A stretch of 64,000 nucleotides of DNA from Zygnema cylindricum (Eukaryota > Streptophyta > Zygnematophyceae > Zygnematales > Zygnemataceae). The stretch lies in assembly GCA_037447655.1 (NCBI GenBank), contig JBBHKE010003326.1, forward strand, positions 1 to 64,000, read 5' to 3'. A model generated the notes under the pieces. The model did no database searches and had not been told where the DNA came from. It saw nothing but the letters and a program-made list of their open reading frames with translations. Shown piece by piece: positions 24,397-34,357 of the stretch (its first letter is position 1; each line of letters opens with the position of its first letter). The translations under genes were made by a program, and so were the position numbers.

Positions 24397-26298
24397 TGAG
24401 GATTTATCACTAGCTTTCATTTGAAGACTTAATCGCTCAAGTGCTTTTCCCTTATTCTCTCGATTACTCCTCCTAACAACCACTTCTTCTTCCATTACAT
24501 TCTTTTCACTCTTTTCAGAAATTGATGGCAAACTCTTTTCACTATTTTGACTTTTCAAAGATAATTTTGAACTCTCAGACTTATCATCACTCAAAGTGGA
24601 TTCTAAATCAAAATTGTTAGAATTTGAAACTTTCCCAAATTTCGGTTTCCGTATTGGAGTCTCATAATGATCGTCTTCCTCATCCGACGAATCCGCCACT
24701 TCGAACTCCTCCAAACTGTTTTTTTCTTCAAAATCCAAGCTTCGCTCCTTGCCGTTCGAATATTCCATGGCCGCCTTTAAATTCTCGTGGAAGTCAACAT
24801 TCCGTGACTCCACTACGTTTCGCGTCACAGGATTGAAGATCCGATACTGATTCCAATTCGCACTATATCCGACAAAAAATCCACTCCAACTTCGTGGACT
24901 AAACTTGCCGGTCCGTTTGTTTCGGTCAATATATACGGTCGCACGACAACCCCAAATTCTTAAATGTCGTACGGACGGAACCCGTCCACTCCAAAGTTCT
25001 TGAGGCGTCTTCTCACCAGAAATCGAAGTCAATCTTCGATTACACACATAGTTTGCCGTGACTATGGCTTCTCCCCAAAGCGAAGCATTGTGATTCGTGC
25101 TATGAAGCATCGCACGCACCATTTCCCGCAACGTCCTGTTTTTCCTTTCGGCCACTCCATTAGATTCGGGTGAATAAACGGCGGTAAATTGTTGCTTGAT
25201 TCCCCGCTCTTCACAAAACTCCTTAAATGCAATAAATTCTACACCATTATCCGACCTCACGGATTTCAATTTCCTGTCCGTTTCCCTTTCAGCCATCACA
25301 ACAAACTTCTTAAAATAATCCAAAGTCTCCGACTTCCTTTTCAAAAGATACACCGAACTCTTACGAGAAAAATCGTCAACAATCACAAAAATATATTTAT
25401 TTCCCCTAAGACTCCTCGGCTTAATAGGTCCACATAGATCCACATGAATAAGTTCTAAAGGTTGACTCGCTCGAAATTTTACATTTTTGACAGGATGAGG
25501 TTTCCTCATTTGCTTCCCTTTGCTACAACCATTACATCCATTCACCTTTTCTCCGGTCGCCAATTCCAAACCTCTCACCGAAGAATTCTTAATCATCCTT
25601 TTAATGTTTTCCTCCGAAGTGTGGCATAACCGATGATGCCAAAGGCTAAGATCGCCTTTCTCCATTTCCGCGGAAAGCATAGAAGCTTCCTCTTTAGCCG
25701 GCCGTTTCCAAATTAACTTACTAACCAAATTATCCGACACAAATCCTTCCCCAATTTGAATTCCTTCCTTACTTTTAATCATGATTCTAAAATCCTCCAA
25801 AGAAATAACTCTACCTCCGGCCTTTTGAATTTGAGGAACACTAACCAAATTCACCACTCCATTAGGAATAAACAGAGCATCATTCAACTTAGCTTTATGC
25901 ACTCTAACATTTCCAAATTTATCTCTCACCGGTAAATCAATTCGGACCGTTCCAACCGTGTCCACCGGAATCACATGTCCACTTGCAACCGTGACATTCT
26001 TTGGAACCTTAAGCTTCCTTGTATCCGAAAATAAACTTAAATCCGTACACACGTGATGAGTTGCGCCGGTATCAATAATCCAATCTTTTACACAATGATT
26101 ACTAGAAGCCGAATTCAAAATTGCTCCGGTTTTTTCGTCCAATAAAATAGTCAAATTGTAAAATCGCTCCTCAATATCTTTTTCAAATTCCGTATAGTTT
26201 CCTTGGTAACCGAATCCTCTTACTTCTTGTAAGAAACGTTGTTGCTGAAAGCCGTTACTGTTTCGTACAGTGCCGTACCAAAAGGAAAAAATTGTCAT
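24391..26298 (-). CDS. Copia protease-integrase polyprotein without RT (element F)
   Basis: Uninterrupted 635-codon frame. The protease motif IIDTGATHHV (Asp near residue 76) is followed by the pre-integrase HHCC region (LWHHRLCHTSEEN...CNGCSKGK, about 219-261). The integrase core has HVDLCGP (Asp 287), VRSDNG (Asp 350) and VAERKN (Glu 384). The tail SWSGFFVGYSANWNQYRIFN leads into a Ser/Glu-rich end with RRSNRENKGKALERL. In ordinary copia RT follows this linker; here the frame stops and the polypurine tract and LTR follow at once. RT and RNase H are thus missing, while the rest is uninterrupted. Gag is also missing: the first 17 or so codons lie in sequence shared with M2 elements, so the true start is unknown. 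By family, integrase inserts cDNA and protease processes the polyprotein. Confidence 0.85.
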   Translation of the reverse strand: MTIFSFWYGTVRNSNGFQQQRFLQEVRGFGYQGNYTEFEKDIEERFYNLTILLDEKTGAILNSASSNHCVKDWIIDTGATHHVCTDLSLFSDTRKLKVPKNVTVASGHVIPVDTVGTVRIDLPVRDKFGNVRVHKAKLNDALFIPNGVVNLVSVPQIQKAGGRVISLEDFRIMIKSKEGIQIGEGFVSDNLVSKLIWKRPAKEEASMLSAEMEKGDLSLWHHRLCHTSEENIKRMIKNSSVRGLELATGEKVNGCNGCSKGKQMRKPHPVKNVKFRASQPLELIHVDLCGPIKPRSLRGNKYIFVIVDDFSRKSSVYLLKRKSETLDYFKKFVVMAERETDRKLKSVRSDNGVEFIAFKEFCEERGIKQQFTAVYSPESNGVAERKNRTLREMVRAMLHSTNHNASLWGEAIVTANYVCNRRLTSISGEKTPQELWSGRVPSVRHLRIWGCRATVYIDRNKRTGKFSPRSWSGFFVGYSANWNQYRIFNPVTRNVVESRNVDFHENLKAAMEYSNGKERSLDFEEKNSLEEFEVADSSDEEDDHYETPIRKPKFGKVSNSNNFDLESTLSDDKSESSKLSLKSQNSEKSLPSISEKSEKNVMEEEVVVRRSNRENKGKALERLSLQMKASDKSSH

Positions 26299-26880
26299 AA
26301 AAACAAGGCTACTGAATGAAGAATTTCATTCTCCACTTTTACGGGCGTAAACGTGGACCGTCGGATGCATAATCGGATACGCCATCGTCTGATACTTTCA
26401 GTTCGCAACAAGTGACCCATAGTAGGTCAATTCTCAGCGCCCGAACGAATAGCATCGTGCCTCGTGGAATAGTGCACAAATATCTACGACCGCATATGAC
26501 ATGTGCTTTCTGCCAGGGAGGATGCGATGCCACCGGAAGTCGCAATAAAATCTTTGACGTAGGATATTGTTTCACGCTTCTGTTGCCATCCACGAACCTT
26601 TTTGATATTTTCATACGCTTTTACACATCTTAAGTTTCGTCCGCTCGTACAAATTTTATTCAATACGTTGTACGAGTCACTTTTTACCTTCGCTGGTACA
26701 AATATGTGGTCACAATTGGCTGTTAGAGATTCTCTGAAGATTAGCAGAATCCTATTCTTCTATTACGTGGCCAAATCAAAGTGTGCCACGCAAAAACAAT
26801 GTCGGTGACTGACTCAACACAATGGAACGGTCGCTTCAGTAAACGGATTTTTTATGTTTACAAAGACCGCCTAATGGAAC
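26244..26880. mobile_element. M2-family element, copy 2 (left end lost)
   Basis: Aligns with 29545-30164 through GAAAGCCG-TACTGTTTC, GGATGCATAATCGGATACGC, ACTTTCAGTTCGCAACAAGT and the right end ACCGCCTAATGGAAC. The leftmost 15-20 bp, including the TTCCATTAGG end, are replaced by the F coding sequence, so the F/M2 junction is at about 26243. Confidence 0.65.
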
Positions 26881-27052
26881 AACTCTCTTATTCGTTTTTT
26901 GCTTACCCAGCCGTACCCGAATTTGTTTTTTCCTTTCTGTATCACCCGGCTGAATCTGGTCGGCCCCCAACATTTTGCACCCGAATCCATTCCGTATCCG
27001 ACACGACCGTTTGGGTACGAATTCGGGTACCCGCTTGCGACCTTTGGAGAAC

Positions 27053-27579
27053 TATACCGCCAATCGCTATTAGAGTAAATAACGCTAATTCGGTAACCTT
27101 TTTTCAAAAAAAAAACCTGAAATACAATCCATAATTATATTTTTTCCATTATTCTAATTAGGGATTTTTTTCAATTAGCGTTAATAATGGAAGTACACTG
27201 CGATGGAAATAGTGTGGCCTACGGACAGGGTATCTCTGTACGAGATGATACTTTCTGAATTACAAAGACACAAAAAGACACTTAACATTATTGCGCACAC
27301 ATGTGAATATGCAGTGGAAGAAAGATACACAAACTCGTCAACAAAAATCAACCGTGTGAACAACGCGACGGCGTACAAATTATCAGATTTTGTACAGGTA
27401 CACATATTACTGTAGACATCGAAAGGGCGGGTATTTATTATTCAGGACAACCCAAATTAAAGTTAGGGATTAATTAGTATACACATTTAAAAATAAAAAA
27501 AATCCCGATTAGTGTTAATTTCACTATTTTTTTTTTTACGCTATTTATTCCTTTACTCTTATAGTGATTGACGGTGTAG
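27053..27579. mobile_element. M1-family element, copy 3
   Basis: About 527 bp. The left end CTATACCGCCAATCGCTATT and the reverse complement of the right end, CTACACCGTCAATCACTATA, form a terminal inverted repeat of about 28 bp. The whole element is the near reverse complement of copy 4 (41196-41735). Short frames inside it are not conserved proteins. Confidence 0.75.
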
Positions 27580-27974
27580 TTCTCGCGATTTTCCCTTGTC
27601 TTTATTACTAATAATGAAACTGAGTGTGCTTTCACGTGTTGAGCACTCACTTTCACGTGCCAAAGCCGTTGTTGACACCATTTCAGTACGTTTGTACCAA
27701 ATAACGAGCCTTTCTAGTACGGACTGTCACATTTCATGCACTACACTATTTAGAAACAATCCAAATTACTTAGTTTTGTGTATCAGTAGGGTTTTTGAGA
27801 TTACCGATATGTCCCTTTATTTGGCTTACCGATAATCGATAAATTGGCACGAAATATGGGTCCCGGTGTTTATCGCGATGAAAAGCCAGTAATATCGGGT
27901 TTTCATCACGAATTCACGATAACACAGTTCCGATAGATATCAGCAATAATTGTAAGGTTTCCCGTATAGATATA
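27580..27974. other. No gene recognised
   Basis: Spacer between M1 copy 3 and a foldback arm. Nothing is supported. Confidence 0.4.
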
Positions 27975-28487
27975 CGGCAGAGGTCGCAAACGGTCAACCG
28001 AAACCGTGACCGACCGTTAACCGACCGCCCGCGCCGGATCCGGAACGGATTCGGTTGCCAAATTTTGGGGGTCGGGCGGTTACGGTCGGTTGATTCACCA
28101 GGAAAAAAAAACGGTCGGTTACGATCGATCAACCAAAAAACCAAAAAAAATGAAAATTTTGTACTGTCCCTATAATCCAACATTCTTGTACTTTGTACAC
28201 TTTGGGCATCGTGGAAGTACGTGACATCATGATTAGCATCGCAAATCTGACACGGTATTGTAGTAAGCTATTCATTTCGCAAATCTTAGGCAACGCGACA
28301 AAGCGTCGCAAATCTGACACAGTAGTACACTATTCATTTCGCAAATCTTAGGGAACGCGACAAAGCGTCGCAAATCTGACACGGTAGTACAATATTTATT
28401 TCGCAAATCTTAGGCAACGCGACAAAGCGTCGCAAATCTGACACAGTAGTACACTATTCATTTCGCAAATCTTAGGGAACGCGACAA
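27975..28487. mobile_element. Foldback-element arm with 62-bp tandem repeats, cut by assembly gap
   Basis: Starts AGGTCGCAAACGGTCAACC, as does the palindromic element at 31136, and shares TTGCCAAATTTTGGGGGTCG and GGCGGTTACGGTCGGTTGAT. From about 28230 it consists of 62-bp units of the type GCGTCGCAAATCTGACACGG ... TTCGCAAATCTTAGG-AACGCGACAAA, about four copies. The sequence stops inside a unit at a run of N, so the opposite arm is probably missing from the assembly. Confidence 0.75.
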
Positions 28488-28497
28488 NNNNNNNNNN
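28488..28497. other. Assembly gap (10 N)
   Basis: Ten N bases directly interrupt a 62-bp tandem repeat. The sequence to the right is unrelated to the repeat. Confidence 1.
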
Positions 28498-29528
28498 GTG
28501 GTTTTTTTTATAAACAACTTCTTACACGGCACTGCGGAGGATGTGCTAGGCGACTGTAGGCCTAAAACGCAGATGTGCTGCTTTGTTGGTGTTTTTTATG
28601 TTTTGTGCTTGCATGTTTAACATGTAAGTGCAGTAAATTAAAACGCCGATATACATGCCTATCTTCAAGTCTATAACACGAAAACCTTAGAAACTGACAA
28701 ACGGCAGTCTTGTCTTTGGATGCACACAGGTTAGCTTTCTTTCGTGCATGCGCTATATAAGGTAACGAAAAAAAAAAAAAAAACAGTACAACCTAGTACG
28801 GAAAGGTACTTTCTCCAGTAAACAACCCCACTTTTCGCCTGATGGAAGGTTACCCTAATACTTCGTTTACTTCTCCATCAGGTCGTGTCAGCAATGGAAT
28901 ATATCGCGTACGTGCTTTCTTTCGATTGGACACACGTAGGTTTCTGTTCTGACGGCAAACAGTCAAAGATTCCAAAAGCACAATATCTGAACTTCTATCC
29001 GTACATATAGCCGCAAAATTAAATGACGTGAATGTACAATTTGTACGTTCGTGTTTTGTATTTTTTGTGGTTGTTTCGTCGTGTAGACGCAAAATCCGGA
29101 TGTCAGCGGATCGTGTAGGAGGCGTCACGGCACATTCTTCAACAAATATTTTTTTTGGTGGTTTTTGTTGGATTTGATTCCCGCCTATCCGAAGGCGCGT
29201 GGCGAATTTCCGATGGCGCACGACTCGTACGTGACCTTTCCATGCGTAAATATTTTACACGTCCGGTGATTGGCTAGTGTCTTCCTTAAGGACACTAGCG
29301 AATCACTGGACGAAGTGACCTTTGTTTCAAAAACTCATAATCGGACGGTCGACGTTGTCGCCCAAATTTTGGAGAATCTTGACGAATCTCCTGTAGTGAT
29401 GTTATATAAACAAATATATATATATAGTACGGCCATGTACGAAAATGAGCTGGATCTATACGGAAATGCACTTTTTCTAGTAATGAACCCCACTTTTCGC
29501 CTGATGGAGGTTCACCCTTAAGGTAAGG
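28498..29528. other. Spacer with a repeated segment and a hairpin
   Basis: Segments at about 28775-28855 and 29425-29520 share AGTACGG...GTACTTTCT-like words and the ending CCCACTTTTCGCCTGATGGA. An inverted repeat lies at 29260-29312. A 123-codon minus-strand frame (28850-29221) has no recognised motif. Confidence 0.4.
29260..29312. repeat. 53-bp hairpin
   Basis: Arms CGTCCGGTGATTGGCTAGTG(TC) and GACACTAGCGAATCACTGGA(CG) are complementary over 22 bp with two mismatches and a 9-nt loop. Confidence 0.8.
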
Positions 29529-30164
29529 TTCCATTAGGGAAAAAATGTCGTTGTTTACTGAAAGCCGTACTGTTTCCTACAATGCCTAACCAAAAAAAAT
29601 AAAATGTCAGAAAAACAAGCCTACTGAATGAATGACGGATGCATAATCGGATACGCCATCGTCTGACACTTTCAGTTCGCAACAAGTGGCCCGGAGTAGG
29701 TCAATTTTTAGCGCCTGAACGAATAGCATCGTGCCTCGTTGAAAAGTGAACAAATATCCATGAGGACCGCGCGACCAAGTGGGTACACGTCGCATATGAC
29801 ATGTGCCTTCCGCCAAGGAGGATGCGAGGCCACTGGAAGCCGCAAGAAAACATTTGACGGAGGATATTGTTTCACGCTTTTGTTGCCATCCACTAACCAT
29901 TCTGACATTTTCGTACGCTTTTACAAATCTTAAATTTTGTCCGCCCACACAGATTTTATTCAATAAATCGTATGAGTCACTTTTACCTTCGCTGGTACAA
30001 ATATGTGGTCACAATTTACTGTCGGAGATTCTTTGAAGATTACCAAAATCGTATCCAAATCAGAGTGTGCCACGCAAAACCAATGTCGGTTACTAACCCG
30101 ACTTAATGGAACAATAGCTTCAGTAAACGAATTTTTGACGTTTACTGAGACCGCCTAATGGAAC
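29529..30164. mobile_element. M2-family element, copy 3
   Basis: About 636 bp with ends TTCCATTAGGG and CCGCCTAATGGAA. It aligns with M2 copy 2 over most of its length, and more loosely with copies 1 and 4. It is non-coding. Confidence 0.65.
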
Positions 30165-30699
30165 AACGCTTTTAGTAAGTAAATCTGCGGCTTCTTCCAA
30201 AGTTGTCACGCATACAAACTTTTTCTTTGAAATTTGAAGCGTTGATGTCCAATTCTACGGATTTCAACTTTTTTACGAAAACTACGTATTATTCGTCTAT
30301 TTCATACTTTCCGTAAAATTCGTGTAAATTTCATTGTACGGCCATGTACAAAAACGTACGGAAAGCGTAATCTTAGAAAATCCTTAAAAAACTTAAAAAG
30401 TACGGAAATCTAACAGAAATGTACGAAATTGTAGGAAAATGTACCCTAAAAAACCTAAAAGTACGGAATATCTACGGCAACCGTATTGAAAAATAATGGA
30501 ACGTACGGCAGTGTACCTTCAAAACCCTTAAAATCCCCTAAAATAACCCTAAAATGTACGAACATAGACGGACACTTTACGTAAGTGTAAAAATAATGTA
30601 CGGGTACAAAGTAAGGTACGCATTTTATTAACTTTTCAAAAGGGTTTGATGCGTACCGTACGTATTATTCGTTAGTTTATACCGTGCGTCATATGCGCA
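30165..30699. other. AT-rich stretch with repeated GTACGG words
   Basis: Words such as AAAAGTACGG, AATGTACGAA and CCTAAAA recur irregularly between 30330 and 30620. There is no gene and no clear repeat unit. Confidence 0.4.
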
Positions 30700-31135
30700 C
30701 GGGACATCTATGATTTGAAGTTACCAAATCACGCACAAAATGCCACTGAACACGGATGTGCTTCGTACGCTTGTGAAACGCCATGGAGCTTATGTTATCC
30801 GTAAAAATCTGAAAACAACCAATCGAAATCTTCAATTCACCAAGCATCTATGTACTTTTTTTCCAGTTTTACCTTTTTTGTACTAAGATGGTTTTCCCAT
30901 CGCAATTTTTGCAATAAAAAAGTACTTGTATTATAAACCAAATTGATGCTTTTGCGGCATGCCAGGCCGCCACATACTCAGCCTCCGCTGAGCTTAAAAC
31001 AACTGTCGGTTGCAAAACGCGAACTCCACGAAATTGCGCGCACCGCCGAAAACAAATGCGTATCCGGACGTTGACTTTCCGGAATCGTAATCTCCTCCCC
31101 TATCAGAATCACAGTCACCGATGCAGTCCAAGCTA
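30700..31135 (-). pseudogene. Copia RNase H fragment I
   Basis: Minus-strand blocks: a D-S-D-type motif CDSDRGGDYDSGKSTSGYAF, LSSAEAEYVAAWHAAKASIW (with a frame change before it), and TDNISSMAFHKRTKHIRVQW. All three are hallmarks of the copia RNase H domain. The upstream part is cut off at 31135 by the foldback element. There is no LTR in view. Confidence 0.8.
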
Positions 31136-32510
31136 GAGGTCGCAAACGGTCAACATTTGATCGGTTGCCAAATTTTGGGGGTCGGGCGGTTACGGTCGGT
31201 CGATTCACCAGGAAAAAAAAAACGGTCGGTTACGATCGATCAACCAAAAAACCAAAAAAAATGAAAACTTTGTACTGTCCCTATAATTCAACATTCTTGT
31301 ACTTTGTACTCTTTGGCATCGTGGAAGTACGTGACATCATGATTAGCGTAGTAAATCTGACACGGTATTGTAGTAAGCTATTTATTTCGCAAATCAAAGG
31401 GAACGCGACAAAGCGTCGCAAATCTGACACGGTAGTACACTATTTATTTCGAAAATCTTAGGGAACGCGACAAAGCGTCGCAAATCTGACACGGTAGTAC
31501 AATATTCATTTCGCAAATCTTAGGCAACGCGACAAAGCGTCGCAAGACACAGTAGTACACTATTCATTTCGCAAATCTTAGGGAACGCGACAAAGCGTCG
31601 CAAATCTGACACGGTAGTAACACTATTCATTTCGCAAATCTTAGGGAACGCGACAAATCGTAATTATTGGCTTATTCCGTCGTACATTGATTAATTTTGT
31701 ACTTTTTCGGTTACGGGCGCGCACGGTTAGTCGCGAAAAATCAAGATTCGGTTAATTTATTTTTTCGTAAACGACGGTCGGTTAACGGTTAACAATTTTG
31801 GAGCGTGACAAAACTCGGTCGACGTCGGTTACTCAGGTTTGAAAAAAAAAAAACGGTCGGTTTTGGGTATGATTTTTTTTGACTTTTGCGACCGAGTTTT
31901 GTCACGCTCCAAAATTGTTAACCGTTAACCGACCGTCGTTTACGAAAAAATAAATTAACCGAATCTTGATTTTTCGCGACTAACCGTGCGCGCCCGTAAC
32001 CGAAAAAGTACAAAATTAATCAATGTACGACAGAATAAGCCAATAATTACGATTTGTCGCGTTCCCTAAGATTTGCGAAATGAATAGTGTTATTACCGTG
32101 TCAAATTTGCGACACTTTGTCGCGTTCCCTAAGATTTGCGAAATGAATAGTGTACTACTGTGTCAGATTTGCGACGCTTTGTCGCGTTGCCTAAGATTTG
32201 CGAAATGAATATTGTACTACCATGTCAGATTTGCGACGCTTTGTCGCGTTCCCTAAGATTTTCGAAATAAATAGTGTACTACCGTGTCAGATTTGCGACG
32301 CTTTGTCGCGTTCCCTTTGATTTGCGAAATAAATAGCTTACTACAGTACCGTGTCAGATTTACGACGTTAATCATGATGCCATGTACTTCCACGATACCA
32401 AAAGTACAAAGAACAATAATGTTGGAAAAAAAAAGTACAAAATTTTCTTTTTTTTTGGTTTTTTGTTTGACCGACCGTAACTGACTGTTTTTTTTTTCCT
32501 GGTGAGTCAA
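31136..32510. mobile_element. Palindromic foldback element
   Basis: The left arm (about 31190-31830) and right arm (about 31880-32510) are reverse complements around a short centre near 31850. Each arm holds an outer GGTCGGTT-rich part, four to five 62-bp tandem units, and an inner TTAACCGTTAACCGACCGTC part. The left terminus AGGTCGCAAACGGTCAAC interrupts copia fragment I. The right arm ends at CCTGGTGAGTCAAC, lacking the outermost 55 bp or so, where LTR C begins. No protein is encoded. Such inverted repeats made of tandem subunits are the signature of foldback transposons. Confidence 0.85.
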
Positions 32511-32729
32511 CTGTAGAAACTAATGGTTTTATTAGTATTTTCTAGGTCTGAAAAGAAATATAGAAGTCGAGGCAGTCTATCTCTAACTTCTCTCTCCAAC
32601 TCTCAAACTTGTCGCAGTCACTGAGAAATTGGAGAGGAAGCTAGAGCCATGGCTACCTTGGCTATCCTGAGGTTTACGGGAAATTTATATTAGGGTTTAT
32701 TTATTTAAGTAAAAGTTATGTGCCGGCGG

Positions 32730-32815
32730 CAGGATTTGATCCTTGTACCTACCGGCCGGCAGACAGGAAATAGCCGGTAGCCTTAGCCGTTTAGTCTAGC
32801 GGTATTGTTACGTAG
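32730..32815 (-). other. tRNA-like module in LTR C
   Basis: Minus strand: CTAGACTAAACGGCTAAGGC (A-box-like), then AAGGATCAAATCCT (T-arm and B-box-like) about 45 bases on. This is the best preserved of the modules in the A/B/C/K LTR group. Confidence 0.5.
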
Positions 32816-33434
32816 CATATAGTTTGATAGTTATTTAAATAGGTATACGTGCGAAAAACCATTTAACTGCAATGAATTACGGGATACATAGATCCAGTAA
32901 TATATAATGTACGACTTACGGTACGGACACAAATCAGTACCGCGCATTTGTTTCGTAAATGAAACAAATACCGCGCATGTATTTATTACGGCTACGATTA
33001 AAGCCGAATTTAATCGGACGGCCGGAATTCGCGCCGAGATCGCGGAGGAAGATTTCGGCGGTTTGTGGCCATCGCCACATCGGATGACGCGTGGCGAAAT
33101 TCCGTTGGATTGTGGAATCTCCGGAGATTATGGCACCGAATCCGGATTTGACATGTGTCGACATTTTGGCCATGTCGTACAATGTCCGTACATAAAGTAC
33201 ACCGGCAGCTGTACTTTTGCGTACGGAACTCAATTCTGATTGGTTCCGTACATCAGTAGATAGAGTCTGTGAGAGAGATAGGACTTAGAAAAATTAGAAG
33301 ATAGGACCCCCTCTCCTAGAGAGCTTCTGTACAAAAGGTCAACTTTGACCCTCCATAACTTACTGCTCAGGGGAGCAAATTCAGAGATTCTTTTTGCTAT
33401 CGACTCAGGGGAGTCTTGCCTTCACAGGGGTGAA

Positions 33435-33558
33435 GTTGGTCAGAGTTTTTGTCTGCCAGGGTGGCAGTTATTTTTGCTTAAACACAAAGGGGTCAGGATT
33501 ATCCTAGAGGCTTCTTGGAAGCTGTCCACTCTGAGGACTTATGGAGGTCTCAGAGTTA
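33435..33558 (+). repeat. 125-bp direct repeat, unit 1 (end of LTR C)
   Basis: The segment from GTTGGTCAGAGTTTTTGTCT to GGAGGTCTCAGAGTT is repeated almost unchanged at 34233-34357. The two units bracket a fragment of an unrelated copia element. Confidence 0.9.
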
Positions 33559-33599
33559 CAGTCTCGCACTCTTCTTTCTATTCTTGGATTTCCCCCTTG

Positions 33600-33906
33600 G
33601 CTCCTACTCATTTTTTTTCCGATTCTCAACGAACCGTTGCTTTGATTCGCAATCGTGTTCACTGCAAAAGGACGAAAAACATCGACATTTAATACCATTA
33701 CTCCCGAGAGCGGGTCGAGGATGACACTCTGCAATTTCTTTATGTTAAATTTGTCGATCAAGTGGTTAATTATCCCACCAAAGCACTTTATCGCCATTAT
33801 TTTCAACAACATCGCCTCTCCTCAGGCCTTCGTCCTCCACCTCCTCATGGCTATATTCCTTTTTTTTTCATCTCAAACTACTTTTTAGTTTTCGCTCGAG
33901 GGGAGG
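33600..33906 (+). pseudogene. Copia RNase H end, foreign element J
   Basis: Contains SQRTVALIRNRVHCKRTKNI, matching the DNQSAIAL...HxRTKHID block of copia RNase H. It continues in a shifted frame with RERVEDDTLQFLYVK and VVNYPTKALYRHYFQQHRL, the usual C-terminus. A purine tract CGAGGGGAGG precedes TGTTACATATCGC at 33907. The family differs from C. Confidence 0.7.
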
Positions 33907-34232
33907 TGTTACATATCGCTTAGCATCGATCTCTTTTGGTCTCTTCCATACTTGTCATTAATGCGTAGATCTCTCTTTGACTTCCTACGTACAAGTCATT
34001 TAGGCGACATTTTCTTTTTGTCCTACATTTGTTTATTTCACCTTGTCTTGATTCTCTTTTGTATTATTGTTTGTATTGTTGTCCTTTTTCTTTTAGCTTG
34101 ACTCTACGTCTTTACTTTAGGTCTTAATAACGTTATATATTGCCGCTATAATGTCAATCCTTTGGAATTTAGACCACATTTATTAGAATCCAAACTAGGA
34201 TCCTTTAGTTAGAGCGCACCAAAGAGCGCTTA
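33907..34232 (+). repeat. LTR start of element J (partial)
   Basis: Begins TGTTACATATCGCTTAGC right after a polypurine tract and runs into the second 125-bp repeat unit. It is probably the U3 part of J's 3' LTR. No partner copy is in the window. Confidence 0.5.
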
Positions 34233-34357
34233 GTTGGTCAGAGTTTTTGTCTGCCAAGGTGGCAGTTATTTTTGCTTAAACACAAAGGGGTCAGGATTAT
34301 CCTAGAGGCTTCTTGGAAGCTGTCCACTCTGAGGACTTATGGAGGTCTCAGAGTTTC
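34233..34357 (+). repeat. 125-bp direct repeat, unit 2
   Basis: Second copy of the end of LTR C. It is fused at 34358 directly to RT coding sequence. Confidence 0.9.

Larger units (their letters stand above)
32511..33559 (+). mobile_element. LTR C (plus orientation)
   Basis: Starts TGTAGAAACTAATGG and ends near CTCAGAGTTACA. It has the same layout as LTRs A and B read in their own direction: an AGAGCCATGGCTACC block, the antisense tRNA-like module (32730-32815), ACATGTGTCGACATTTTGGC, TTACTGCTCAGGGGAGCAAA and a final GAGGACTTATGGAGGTCTCA. It abuts the foldback element. Confidence 0.7.

Noticed and set aside
28850-29221. 123-codon minus-strand frame as a gene
   Set aside because: No motif, no paralogue and no splice or promoter support; treated as a chance frame.
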